The notes beneath the pieces were generated by a model. It was not told the DNA's origin. It made no database searches and saw only the letters and a list, made by a program, of their open reading frames with translations. The position numbers were made by a program, and so were the translations under genes. This document shows positions 1 to 8,630 of a DNA stretch of 64,000 bases, in pieces (position 1 is the first letter of the stretch; each line of letters begins with the position of its first letter). Source of the DNA: an uncultured Dermabacteraceae bacterium (GTDB lineage Bacteria; Actinomycetota; Actinomycetes; Actinomycetales; Dermabacteraceae); the NCBI GenBank assembly GCA_946223075.1, contig CAMILZ010000001.1:186001-250000 (forward strand), written 5' to 3'.

Positions 1-89
1 CGTCGATTACGACGACCCAGCGCTACACGCATCTCGGCGCGCAGTCCCTTCGTGAGATCCACGCGAGCTCGCACCCGCGAGCGCTGTGA
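1..89 (+). CDS. xerD: tyrosine recombinase XerD, C-terminal end (partial)
   Basis: Only the last 28 or so codons lie in the window; the gene enters from the left and stops with TGA at 87-89. The visible residues TTTQRYTHLGAQSLREIHA followed by a short His-Pro-Arg tail match the catalytic C-terminus of XerC/XerD recombinases, where the Tyr of the QRYTH segment is the nucleophile. XerD acts with XerC at dif to resolve chromosome dimers. Position just before parA matches xerD rather than xerC in actinobacterial gene order. The choice of XerD over XerC rests on context, because too little protein is visible. A dif-like site lies 12.7 kb downstream in the same window. Confidence 0.8.
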   Translation, partial: SITTTQRYTHLGAQSLREIHASSHPRAL

Positions 90-204
90 CGCCGTGCGCG
101 TGGCGGGCGTGTTCAGGGCTGCCGGTTAGGATATTCCCCGTGGGTCGCGCGCACTGATCGCGCGCGAAAACCCGTGAACATCAACGACGTAGGGACAGGT
201 ACAC

Positions 205-1074
205 GTGACAAAGAGCGAGCTTGATCTGAAGCTGAACTACGGCCCCACGGGGCGCCCGCTTCCGGACTTTCCCGAGCCGAAGACTCTCGACTCGCACGGC
301 CCCGCGCGCATTATCTCAATGGTGAACCAGAAGGGTGGCGTGGGAAAGACAACCTCGGTCATCAATCTCGGCGCAGCGCTCGCCGAGCTTGGTCGCAAGG
401 TGCTTCTCGTGGATCTCGATCCGCAGGGCGCCCTGAGCGCGGGCACGGGCATCAACAGCTACGAGCTCGATCTCACGGTGTACAACCTGCTGCTCGAGCG
501 TGACCACGACATCCGTGAGGCGATCCAGTCGACGACCACGGAGAACATGGAAATTCTCCCGGCAAATATCGACCTCTCGGCGGCTGAGGTTCAGCTCGTC
601 AACGAAGTCGCGCGCGAGATGGCCCTCGCGCGCGTGCTGCGTCCCGTCGTAGGGGAGTATGACGTCATTCTCATCGACTGCCAGCCCTCGCTCGGCCTGC
701 TCACGGTGAACGCCCTCGCCGCAAGCGACGGCGTGATCATTCCTCTCGGCGCGGAGTACTTCGCTCTTCGCGGCGTTGCGCTGCTCGTGGAAACCATCGA
801 AAAGGTGCAGGACCGCATCAACCCGCGCCTCGAGATGGACGGCATCCTCATCACGATGTTTGATCCGCGCACACTCCACGCGCGCGAGGTCGTGAGCCGC
901 GTGGTCGAGGCGTTCCCCGACAAGGTCTTCCACACCGCCATTAACCGCACCGTGAAGTTTCCGGATGCCTCGGTGGCCGCGGAACCGATCACGACTTTTG
1001 CTTCGAACAACAAGGGCGCTGATGCCTATCGCCAGCTTGCGCGCGAGCTCATCGCGCGCGGGGCAGCAGCTTGA
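205..1074 (+). CDS. ParA/Soj-family ATPase of the xerD-scpAB-rluB locus
   Basis: This 289-residue protein is a Walker-type partition ATPase. A deviant Walker A box, KGGVGKTT, lies at residues 43-50, followed by the DLDPQG segment and an IDCQPSLG switch-like motif. About 35 residues precede the P-loop, as is common in the actinobacterial homologue next to xerD (Rv1708 type). It is distinct from the ParA of the origin parAB pair; no parB is nearby. The GTG start at 205 follows a weak purine-rich stretch. Its stop overlaps the TTG start of rluB by 4 nt, indicating translational coupling. In most actinobacteria scpA and scpB sit between these two genes, and both are absent here. Confidence 0.85.
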   Translation: MTKSELDLKLNYGPTGRPLPDFPEPKTLDSHGPARIISMVNQKGGVGKTTSVINLGAALAELGRKVLLVDLDPQGALSAGTGINSYELDLTVYNLLLERDHDIREAIQSTTTENMEILPANIDLSAAEVQLVNEVAREMALARVLRPVVGEYDVILIDCQPSLGLLTVNALAASDGVIIPLGAEYFALRGVALLVETIEKVQDRINPRLEMDGILITMFDPRTLHAREVVSRVVEAFPDKVFHTAINRTVKFPDASVAAEPITTFASNNKGADAYRQLARELIARGAAA

Positions 1075-1952
1075 CGGGCGCGGCGCGAGGGCGCGGGCGC
1101 GGGCCGAAGCGACGCAAGAGCGACTTCACCGCGCCGAAGAAAGTTCGGCTTCGGGATTCCGACGGCGCGCCGCGCACGAGCGAAAACGGTGCTTCACGGG
1201 CGCCGTCGGATCATGCTCCCCGGGAAGGAGAACGCCTGCAAAAAGTGCTTGCGCAGGCTGGTTTTGGCTCGCGTCGCGCGTGCGAGGCGCTCATCGCCCA
1301 GGGGCGCGTCGCGGTCGGCGGAGAAATCGTCCAGGAACAGGGCGTGCGCGTCGATCCTCGTGCGGCGGTGATTCACGTCGACGGGCGCCGCGTGCAGCTC
1401 GACGAGGAGAAACTCACGATCGCTCTCAATAAACCGCGCAAAGTCATGAGCGCGATGGAGGACCCGCAGGGGCGCCGCACACTCGAGGAGTTTGCTGCGC
1501 GCTATCCCGTGCGGCTCTACCACGTGGGTCGGCTCGACTACGAGACCGAAGGGCTTTTGCTCCTCAGCAACGACGGCGAACTCACCCATCGACTTACGCA
1601 CCCGAGTTTTGAGGTGTCGAAAACGTACGTGTGCCGCTTTGACTGCCGGGGCGCGTTCCCGCGGTCGATTCTCGCGAAGCTGCGCTCGGGTCTCGAGCTT
1701 GAGGACGGTCCCGCGAAGGCCGACCGCGCGAGCCTCGTCGCGCACGACGGGAAGGAAGCGATCGTGGAGGTCACGCTCCACGAAGGACGCAACCGCATCG
1801 TTCGCCGCATGTTCTCTGCGCTCGGATACGAACTGACGAGCCTTGTGCGCACCCGGATCGGCCCGGTTGTTCTTGCCGATCTCGCTCCGGGCGCTACGCG
1901 TGAACTGACGGCCAAAGAACTCGGCACACTCATGGCGGAGGTGGGGCTGTGA
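1071..1952 (+). CDS. rluB: 23S rRNA pseudouridine synthase (RluB family)
   Basis: The 293-residue protein has a basic, low-complexity N-terminal tail (about residues 1-50), an S4 RNA-binding domain (about 53-107, starting ERLQKVLAQAGFGSRR) and an RsuA/RluB catalytic domain. The active-site segment GRLDYETEGLLLL is at about residues 153-165, with the catalytic Asp at 156. Family members isomerise a uridine in 23S rRNA (position 2605 in E. coli). The start is a TTG that overlaps the parA stop, and the stop overlaps the GTG start of tyrA. RsuA-type specificity cannot be excluded by sequence alone, but the xerD-parA-rluB-cmk-der context is that of rluB (Rv1711 type). Confidence 0.87.
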   Translation: MTGAARGRGRGPKRRKSDFTAPKKVRLRDSDGAPRTSENGASRAPSDHAPREGERLQKVLAQAGFGSRRACEALIAQGRVAVGGEIVQEQGVRVDPRAAVIHVDGRRVQLDEEKLTIALNKPRKVMSAMEDPQGRRTLEEFAARYPVRLYHVGRLDYETEGLLLLSNDGELTHRLTHPSFEVSKTYVCRFDCRGAFPRSILAKLRSGLELEDGPAKADRASLVAHDGKEAIVEVTLHEGRNRIVRRMFSALGYELTSLVRTRIGPVVLADLAPGATRELTAKELGTLMAEVGL

Positions 1953-3082
1953 GTGCCGTTGCGGAGCGCGAAGCCGTCACCCTTGAAGGGCCGATCCTCG
2001 TGATCGGTGCGGGGCTCATCGGCGGGTCACTTGGAATGGCACTCTCTCATGCGGGGCTCGATGTTCTCGTGCGCGATTCGTCTCCGGGAACCATGCGCCT
2101 CGCGTGTGAACTCGGCGTCGGGAGGGAGCAGCAGACCGGCGAGGTGCCGCAGATCGTTGTCGTCGCTACTCCTCCCGATGTCGCCGCACGCGTTGTGCTG
2201 GAGGCATTGGAGGAGTTTCCCGAGGCGTGCGTGCTCGACGTGGCAAGCGTGAAACAGCACATCGCCGAGGAAGTTCTCGCTCGGGCTGCTGAACGTGGGC
2301 TTGATGCTTCACGTTACGTGGGTACCCACCCCATGGCCGGACGCGAGATCGCCGGAGTGGTTGCGGCCCGGGGCGATCTCTTTCGGGGGAGGGCCTTCGT
2401 TGTGGTTCCGACGCCTGCCACCTCTCCTCGAAGCTATGCTCTCGCGAAACTGATGGGGATTGAGATCGGCGCTGCCGTGATCGAAATTGAGCCCGGCGCG
2501 CACGATGAGGCTGTCGCCTACGTTTCGCACGTCCCGCAGATTGTCTCGAGCCTCCTAGCGGGCCGGCTCACGCATGCGAGCGAATCCGCCCTGGGGCTTT
2601 CGGGCCAGGGACTTCGCGACACTACCCGCATCGCCGCGAGCGATCCTCGACTGTGGGTCGAGATTCTCTCGGCGAACGCGGGACGTATCGCCCCCATTCT
2701 CCGCGGGCTCGGTGAGGACCTCGCCGCTCTCACGCGGGCATTCGAGGTTCTCAACGACGCAGACCCACAACCTGGCTCGCGCGCGAGGATCGCCAGGGCC
2801 ATTGCTGCGGGTAATGATGGCGTTTCTCGTATCCCAGGCAAACACGGCGGGGGAGCGGAGAGTTTTTGCAAGCTGACGGTTCTCGTTCCCGATGAGCCGG
2901 GCCAGCTCGCCAAGCTCCTCACCGACATGGGGGAGGAGCGCATCAATCTTGAAGATCTGCGCCTCGAGCACTCGCTCGGGCAGCCGGTGGGCCTCGCCCA
3001 CGTGAGCGTCACGCGCGCCGACGAACAGCGGCTCACCGCGATGCTCGAAAAGAGAGGTTGGGCACGCGCGGGCACCGAGTAG
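1949..3082 (+). CDS. tyrA: prephenate dehydrogenase with C-terminal ACT domain
   Basis: The 377-residue protein begins with a Rossmann motif, GAGLIGGSLG, at residues 20-29, typical of TyrA-type dehydrogenases that oxidise prephenate to 4-hydroxyphenylpyruvate in tyrosine synthesis. The conserved THPMAGRE segment follows in the first half. Residues about 307-365 form an ACT-like domain (LTVLVPDEPGQLAKLL), suggesting feedback control by an amino acid. The GTG start overlaps the stop of rluB. NAD versus NADP use, and prephenate versus arogenate preference, cannot be told from sequence. Placement between rluB and cmk is common in actinobacteria. Confidence 0.88.
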   Translation: MSAVAEREAVTLEGPILVIGAGLIGGSLGMALSHAGLDVLVRDSSPGTMRLACELGVGREQQTGEVPQIVVVATPPDVAARVVLEALEEFPEACVLDVASVKQHIAEEVLARAAERGLDASRYVGTHPMAGREIAGVVAARGDLFRGRAFVVVPTPATSPRSYALAKLMGIEIGAAVIEIEPGAHDEAVAYVSHVPQIVSSLLAGRLTHASESALGLSGQGLRDTTRIAASDPRLWVEILSANAGRIAPILRGLGEDLAALTRAFEVLNDADPQPGSRARIARAIAAGNDGVSRIPGKHGGGAESFCKLTVLVPDEPGQLAKLLTDMGEERINLEDLRLEHSLGQPVGLAHVSVTRADEQRLTAMLEKRGWARAGTE

Positions 3083-3154
3083 AGGTGAGGAGCCTGTGCA
3101 TGAGCAACCCGCGACTAGGCTTAGAAGTTGACCAGCGACAGGGGAGGTATAGGC

Positions 3155-5326
3155 ATGAACGGCGTCACCATCGCGATCGATGGCCCCGCAGGTTCGGGGA
3201 AGTCCACGGTGTCGAAAGAGGTGGCACGTGCCCTCGAGGGCGGCTATCTCGATACGGGTGCGATGTACCGCGCGGCCGCGTGGTCCTGCCTCAACGAGGG
3301 CGTTGACCTCGACGACAGGGAGGCCGTCACGGCGCACGTGGCGGAATTCGATCTCGTGATGTCGACCGACCCCGATGAGCCTTACATCTTCGTCGAGGGC
3401 ACAGAGATTTCTTCGCAGATCCGCTCCGAGGAGATTTCGACGTGCGTGAGCCGCGTCGCGACCAACACCGATGTGCGCGCAATTCTTCAGGAGCGCCAGC
3501 GCGCAGTTTTCTTCCAGACGGCGAACGAGAAGGGTTTCTGCGTCGCTGAGGGCCGCGACATCACGACGGTTGTGGCGCCGGATGCTGATGTGCGCGTGCT
3601 TCTCACCGCGAGCGCCGAGGCGCGCCTGAGGCGCCGTGCCGGTCAGCTCGGGCTCGAGCAGTCAGAAGAAGTTCGTGAGCGCATGCGCGACCAGGTTCTT
3701 CGACGCGATGCCGACGATTCGACCGTTTCAGAATTCACGAAGGCCGCCGAAGGCGTCGACATGATCGACACGACTGACCTCGGCATCGAAGAGGTCATCA
3801 ACGCGGTTCTCGAACTGGTTCCCGGCATCGAACTCGTCGACGACGAGCCTGAAACCGAAGACGTACGCGATGATGCAAGCCCCGATGCCCTCGATGACGA
3901 GGCGCGTACGGCCTCGCTGCGCGCGGGCCTTGAGGATTACGGCCTCGACGATGACGATCAGCGCCTCCTCACCGACGATTACGCGCCGATCGAGAGCGTC
4001 GAGGACGAGCGCATGCTTCCGGTGCTTGCCGTGATCGGCCGACCGAACGTCGGCAAGTCCACGCTCGTGAATCGCATCCTCGGCCACCGCGAGGCGGTTG
4101 TGGAAGACACTCCCGGTGTGACGCGTGACCGCGTGTTCTATGAGGCCAACTGGGCGGGGCGCGACTTCATGCTCGTCGACACGGGCGGCTGGGAAGACAA
4201 GGTCGAGGGAGTCGCCTACCGCGTCGCCGAACAGGCCGAGCTCGCGATCGGCCTCGCCGATGCCGTGATGTTTGTTGTCGACGCCAACGTGGGCATCACT
4301 CACACTGACGAGCAACTCGTGAAGATGCTGCGCCGCTCCAAGAAACCCGTGCTGCTCGTCGCGAATAAGGTCGACGATCAGCGCGGCGAACTCGAGGCCG
4401 CGGCTCTGTGGAATCTCGGCCTTGGTGAGCCCCATCCCGTTTCCGCACTCCACGGACGCGGCTCCGGTGACGTGCTCGACCGTGTTCTTGAGATCCTCCC
4501 CGAGGAGGGGCAGACGCGCGCCAAGCCGAGCGGGCCACGGCGCGTGGCCCTCATCGGCCGACCGAACGTGGGTAAGAGTTCCTTGCTCAATAAGCTCGCG
4601 CGCGAGAACCGCGTTGTCGTGGACTCGACCGCGGGCACAACGCGTGACCCCGTCGACGAAGTCATCGAACTCGACGGGCGCGAGTGGACGTTTGTGGACA
4701 CCGCCGGAATCCGCCGTCGTATCCGCCAAAGCGAAGGCGCCGACTTCTTCGCCTCGATCCGCACCCAGGCAGCCCTCGATCGCGCCGAAGTCGCCGTCGT
4801 TCTCCTCGAGGCCACGGAACCGATCTCGACTCAAGATCTCAAGATTATCGACATGGTCCTCGAGTCGGGTCGCGCCCTCGTGCTCGCCTTCAACAAGTGG
4901 GATCTTCTTAGCGAAGAGCGCCGCGCGCAACTCGAGTGGGAGATCGAAAAGGACCTCTCACACGTGCGATGGGCGCCGCGAGTGAACATCTCTGCGCGCA
5001 CGGGTCGCCACACCGACAAGCTCGTTCCGGCGCTCGATCTCGCCCTTGAGTCGTGGGATACACGTATTCCAACGGCGCGACTCAACGCTTTCCTTGGAAC
5101 GCTCGTGGCCGCCCACCCGCATCCGCTTCGTGGCGGAAAACAGCCGCGCATCCTCTTCGCGACCCAGGCCCGCACGCGGCCGCCGCGCTTCGTCATCTTC
5201 GCTTCGGGCTTTCTCGAGCACGGCTATCGCCGCTTTATCGAGCGACGCTTGCGCGAGGACTTCTCCTTTGACGGTTCGCCCGTGGAGATCAGCGTGCGCG
5301 TCCGCGAAAAGAGGAAAAACAGGTAA
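3155..5326 (+). CDS. cmk-der: fused cytidylate kinase / GTPase Der (EngA)
   Basis: One 723-residue protein carries two enzymes. Residues about 1-225 are cytidylate kinase (P-loop GPAGSGKS at 10-17, DTGAMYRA), which phosphorylates CMP and dCMP. An acidic linker (about 226-288, rich in D and E) leads to Der: G-domain 1 with GRPNVGKST near residue 296, G-domain 2 with GRPNVGKSS near 466, and a C-terminal KH-like domain. Der acts in 50S subunit assembly. The ATG at 3155 is chosen over an upstream in-frame TTG at 3128 because GGGGAGG at 3141-3147 precedes it at proper spacing and Cmk proteins start at this point. The fusion occurs in several actinobacterial lineages; in Mycobacterium the genes are separate neighbours. 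Confidence 0.95.
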   Translation: MNGVTIAIDGPAGSGKSTVSKEVARALEGGYLDTGAMYRAAAWSCLNEGVDLDDREAVTAHVAEFDLVMSTDPDEPYIFVEGTEISSQIRSEEISTCVSRVATNTDVRAILQERQRAVFFQTANEKGFCVAEGRDITTVVAPDADVRVLLTASAEARLRRRAGQLGLEQSEEVRERMRDQVLRRDADDSTVSEFTKAAEGVDMIDTTDLGIEEVINAVLELVPGIELVDDEPETEDVRDDASPDALDDEARTASLRAGLEDYGLDDDDQRLLTDDYAPIESVEDERMLPVLAVIGRPNVGKSTLVNRILGHREAVVEDTPGVTRDRVFYEANWAGRDFMLVDTGGWEDKVEGVAYRVAEQAELAIGLADAVMFVVDANVGITHTDEQLVKMLRRSKKPVLLVANKVDDQRGELEAAALWNLGLGEPHPVSALHGRGSGDVLDRVLEILPEEGQTRAKPSGPRRVALIGRPNVGKSSLLNKLARENRVVVDSTAGTTRDPVDEVIELDGREWTFVDTAGIRRRIRQSEGADFFASIRTQAALDRAEVAVVLLEATEPISTQDLKIIDMVLESGRALVLAFNKWDLLSEERRAQLEWEIEKDLSHVRWAPRVNISARTGRHTDKLVPALDLALESWDTRIPTARLNAFLGTLVAAHPHPLRGGKQPRILFATQARTRPPRFVIFASGFLEHGYRRFIERRLREDFSFDGSPVEISVRVREKRKNR

Positions 5327-5337
5327 GGAGGGGCACC

Positions 5338-5823
5338 ATGCCCGCGCCCGACTTTGTTATCGCCCTGCGGGAGAAAATTGGTCACGACCACCTGTGGCTC
5401 TCAGGCGTGACGGTGTACGTGCTCAACAAGGACCGCACACACTGCCTCTTCGTCCAGCGGGCCGACAACCGCGCGTGGACTCCGGTCACCGGGATCATCG
5501 ATCCCGGTGAAGCTCCCGCCCGTGCGGGTGCTCGCGAGGTTCTTGAGGAAACGGGATGCACGTGCGAGATTGAGTTTCTCTCGAATGTGGGATGCGTCGG
5601 CCCGGTGACCCACCCCAATGGTGACGTGGCGAGCTATCTCGATCTCGCGTTCGTCGCGACCCACGTGGAGGGTGACCCGCACCCAGCGGATGGCGAAAAC
5701 CTGCAAGCCGCGTGGTTCCCCATCGGTGAGCCGCCAAAGCTCAATAGCCGCTTCACAAAAGGATTTCGCCACGCGCTCGCGCAAGTCGACAGTGGCGAGC
5801 ACGTGGCGAAATTTGAGCGGTAG
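5338..5823 (+). CDS. Nudix hydrolase
   Basis: The 161-residue protein contains a complete Nudix box starting GIIDPGEAPARAG and ending REVLEETG (about residues 52-73), so it should hydrolyse a nucleoside diphosphate linked to another moiety. The residues around the box (WTPVTGIIDPGE) resemble ADP-ribose or NADH pyrophosphatase-like actinobacterial Nudix proteins, but the substrate cannot be read from sequence. The ATG start is preceded by AAGGAGGGG, which itself begins at the cmk-der stop codon, so the gene is probably cotranscribed with it. It converges on the next gene with a 9-nt gap. Confidence 0.87.
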   Translation: MPAPDFVIALREKIGHDHLWLSGVTVYVLNKDRTHCLFVQRADNRAWTPVTGIIDPGEAPARAGAREVLEETGCTCEIEFLSNVGCVGPVTHPNGDVASYLDLAFVATHVEGDPHPADGENLQAAWFPIGEPPKLNSRFTKGFRHALAQVDSGEHVAKFER

Positions 5824-5832
5824 GGATCTTTC

Positions 5833-8223
5833 TTAGCGCTCGCCCGTGGGGCGCTCGAACACGACCGCCATGGGCGTTTGCTGGGACCCCTGGCCGAGCG
5901 GATTATCGGCAAACTGCGCTTCATAGTGCTCGCGGTCCCGCGAGGCGGAAAGGCCGAGCACGTTGCGCCCAATGTCGTTCGCATCCATGACCACGACGCC
6001 GTCGAAGGTCGTGGCGAAGCGCTCGGGCACGACCTTACGGATCACCTCCACGAGATGCTCCGCGACGCGATCTGGATCTTTCGGGGGGAGCTTTGCCGAA
6101 ACATTGGACGGATACACGGAGTATTCGGTCGGGCCGTCGATCGCCCGCACATTAGCCCCCGCGAGTTCGTAGAAGACACCCCGCTTGCCTCGCAGTTTGC
6201 CGAGAGCGCCCAGAGCTGCGGCATACGTGATGCGCGCAAGGCCCGCCTCGTTAATCGCGAGCTGCATCGTCACCGGGTCTCCGAGGCCGATGCCCGCGGG
6301 GGTGCGCGTGACGAACTTCGAGAGTTGCTTCGCGGCTAAGGACGGCTTGATTTCCCACACGAACCATGAGCGGCCCTGCATGATCGCGATGATCTTTTCA
6401 GAAACCGTGAAGTTCCATGGGCGCCCCTCGGTCGCGTGGCGATCCTTATCGGTGCCACGAGCATCGAGCTCGGCGAAGAAGCGCTTAACGTACCCGGCAA
6501 TCTCGTCATCCATGCGCGAGTCCTTCGAGAACTTCTCGGTCTGAATGGGGTAACGGCGGGCCAGAATGTCACCCTCGAGTTCAAGATCGAGTTTCTTTCC
6601 CGCGTTCGCCGTGAGCGGCGTGTGGGGATCCGGCGGAAGCGATTGACCGTTGTCGCCCGCAAAGAGATCGGTATCCTCATGGGCTTCGTGCTCGCTCAGA
6701 TCCGCCGAATCGAAGAACACACGCGCCCACAGCTCGGCGCATGCAAAACGCCACAGCTGGCCCGCGCTGAGTCCCCCGCGGCCATTGATGTGGGCGTCGT
6801 ACGCCTTGAGGATCTCCGCCTGATCGAACCAGCCTCGCGTGCCAAATGTTTGCGAGGAGAACAGCGAGAAGTAGGTGCCCTTGATGCGCTTGAACCATGC
6901 GGCTTCCCGCTCGTGCGTAGTCTGGACTGAATCTTCGAAGGCCCGGTGCTCGAGTGCTGCCTCGATGAGGGAGGGAGAGCCTCCCTTGCCGAAAGCGGTA
7001 TCGTCGAGCGAAGTGTAGAAACGAAGGAGCTCGCGATCGGTGAAAGGTGATCGAACCGCGATGGCTTTGCCGAACGAACGCGCAGCCTTGGCTCGTTGCT
7101 CCGCTTCGACGCAGCCCGCAGTGCCGAGCGAGGTGAGCGGGCCGTCGTATTCGGGAACAGGCTCGGCCGCGACCCGTTGTTCGGCTTTGTGCTCGCGCAA
7201 GGCGGAACCGAGAAGGGCATCGGTGGAGGCCTTTTTGCGAAGATGGGCGGAGCCGAGCACGCGCGAGACCACCGAGCGACGATCCTTCTCGGGGGCCCGA
7301 AGTGCACGCGCACCGTAGGAATCGAGTGCGAGGGCCCCGCCGTTCTTTGCACATGCGCGAATCGCGAGCCACGTGAAATAGGAGGTAAGCGACGTCGGTG
7401 GCTCCTCGAACGTGCGAAGCATGCGGGGAAGATCGCCCTTCAACCCCTGGGGAGTGGCCTTCACGTCGGCGTCGCTCGCCGTGTCGAGTTCGGGGCCACC
7501 CGTGGAAGCGGCGAGCGTAAGGGAGTCCAGGTTCGCGCGTGCGGCGCGCGAGGCACTTTCGAGGGAGCTCGACCCGATCGGGTCGACCGAAGTGACGAGG
7601 AGAGCGCCCTTCTCCGAGGTGCGACGCGTCACTGCTTCACCGAGTCGCGTGCGGAACTCGTCGACGCACGTGTGGTCGGCGCGGCGCGGATTCGAGGAAA
7701 CAGAGAAAACCTCGCTCTCGTCGTGCGCGAGCGATGAGCGCTCGACCTCGCCTCGCGAGACGCGCACCACCTCGCCGGGAAGGACACGGGAAACCCCCGC
7801 GAAGAAGGTTTCAGCTCCGCGATGATCCTCACCGAGGAGATAGCGGCGCACCACATCAAGATTGGGCTCGCGCCGAAGTCCGGCGCGCGAAATGACATTC
7901 GCGATCGACGAGGCGAAAGCCATGCCCTCATCGGTCTTGGCGTAGTAGAGAGGTCGAAGGCCAAGCTGGTCCCGTGCGAGCACGAGGGAAGAATCTGAGT
8001 CCAGGAAAGCTACCGCGAACTCGCCATCGAGTGAAGCGAGGGAGGAGAGGCCCTCCGCCTCGATGAGGCGCGAGCAAGCGTCGGACCCCGCGGTCCCCGA
8101 CAGTGCTTCCGGCGAGCCGGCCGGGATCACATACCCTTCGAGCGCGAGATCGCTGCTGCTCGCTCCTTCGGGCCAAGCCTTCATGTCTCCGTCAAAGGAC
8201 ACGTGACCGAAAAATGTAGACAT
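5833..8223 (-). CDS. asparagine-synthetase-like pseudoenzyme fused to F420-0:glutamate-ligase-like domain
   Basis: The 796-residue protein joins two parts. Residues about 1-500 follow the AsnB plan: an N-terminal glutamine-amidotransferase-like fold (LDGEFAVAFLD and LARDQLGLRPLYY at about 65-95), then a synthetase-like region. Key residues are lost: the protein starts MSTFFG where AsnB has MCG, so the nucleophilic Cys2 is Ser, and the PPi loop SGGLDSS is replaced by SVDPIGSSS (about 212-220). Residues about 550-796 match the F420-0:gamma-glutamyl ligase family (PF01996) with well-kept blocks such as FTVSEKIIAI, IKPSLAAK, GIGLGDPVTMQLAINEAGL, GVFYELAG, AIDGPTEY, DANDIG and NPLGQGSQQTP. An RBS, GGGAGGT, sits 7 nt before the ATG, and TATAGT at 8261-8256 may be its -10. 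It is transcribed alone. Domain identities are sequence-based; the function is unknown, possibly an amide or peptide ligase. Confidence 0.8.
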   Translation of the reverse strand: MSTFFGHVSFDGDMKAWPEGASSSDLALEGYVIPAGSPEALSGTAGSDACSRLIEAEGLSSLASLDGEFAVAFLDSDSSLVLARDQLGLRPLYYAKTDEGMAFASSIANVISRAGLRREPNLDVVRRYLLGEDHRGAETFFAGVSRVLPGEVVRVSRGEVERSSLAHDESEVFSVSSNPRRADHTCVDEFRTRLGEAVTRRTSEKGALLVTSVDPIGSSSLESASRAARANLDSLTLAASTGGPELDTASDADVKATPQGLKGDLPRMLRTFEEPPTSLTSYFTWLAIRACAKNGGALALDSYGARALRAPEKDRRSVVSRVLGSAHLRKKASTDALLGSALREHKAEQRVAAEPVPEYDGPLTSLGTAGCVEAEQRAKAARSFGKAIAVRSPFTDRELLRFYTSLDDTAFGKGGSPSLIEAALEHRAFEDSVQTTHEREAAWFKRIKGTYFSLFSSQTFGTRGWFDQAEILKAYDAHINGRGGLSAGQLWRFACAELWARVFFDSADLSEHEAHEDTDLFAGDNGQSLPPDPHTPLTANAGKKLDLELEGDILARRYPIQTEKFSKDSRMDDEIAGYVKRFFAELDARGTDKDRHATEGRPWNFTVSEKIIAIMQGRSWFVWEIKPSLAAKQLSKFVTRTPAGIGLGDPVTMQLAINEAGLARITYAAALGALGKLRGKRGVFYELAGANVRAIDGPTEYSVYPSNVSAKLPPKDPDRVAEHLVEVIRKVVPERFATTFDGVVVMDANDIGRNVLGLSASRDREHYEAQFADNPLGQGSQQTPMAVVFERPTGER

Positions 8224-8289
8224 CGCATCAACCTCCCAAGGCTCATTTACCCCCGACTATAGGGTAGTGACATAAGGGGCAATATAAAG

Positions 8290-8326
8290 AAATGGGCGAG
8301 GCACCTCTTCGATGCCTCGCCCATTT
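8290..8326 (-). terminator. intrinsic terminator after tRNA-Pro
   Basis: A perfect 14-bp stem (8290-8303 with 8313-8326) with a 9-nt loop lies directly 3' of the tRNA on the minus strand. The minus-strand transcript then reads CUUUAUAUUG, a modest U-rich tail. It separates tRNA-Pro from the downstream fusion gene. Confidence 0.75.
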
Positions 8327-8333
8327 ATCCGCG

Positions 8334-8407
8334 TCGGGCTGACAGGATTTGAACCTGCGACCCCACGACCCCCAGTCGTGTGCGCTACCAAACTGCGCCA
8401 CAGCCCG
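8334..8407 (-). tRNA. tRNA-Pro (anticodon GGG)
   Basis: Read on the minus strand, the 74 nt fold as a cloverleaf. The acceptor stem is CGGGCUG (8407-8401) pairing with CAGCCCG, with discriminator A at 8334. The D arm contains GCGCAGUUUGGUAGCGC, the anticodon stem CACGA/UCGUG encloses CUGGGGG (anticodon GGG), and the T arm has GGUUCAAAUCC. No CCA is encoded. A TATAGT hexamer at 8431-8426 is well placed as a -10 element, about 19 nt before the mature 5' end. Confidence 0.95.
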
Positions 8408-8630
8408 CGGTTTTTGACCTAACCCACTATAGCGGAGGTATAAGCCGGAGAGCGAATTCAGGAGGGTGAGGCGTGCCACGCCCCGGATTAGTCAAGAGGA
8501 ACTAAAGGGTTCGCAGTGATCGGCCAAAAAACGAAGGTATGTGCAAAACGTCGTGTCAAAATAGATGCGGAAGCATCGAACTCTCATGCCGGTCAGCGGA
8601 ATGGGTGCGCGCGGAAAGAAGGTCTGTGTC

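Noticed and set aside
3728..4930. 400-codon minus-strand frame opposite cmk-der
   Set aside because: Der GTPase motifs on the plus strand are complete; the reverse frame has none.
5833..6600. Evidence for coenzyme F420 biosynthesis
   Set aside because: Only a ligase-like domain is present; homologues of this family occur widely in bacteria without F420, and no other F420 gene is in the window.
5833..8223. Functional glutamine-dependent asparagine synthetase
   Set aside because: Both the amidotransferase nucleophile and the ATP-pyrophosphatase loop are missing.
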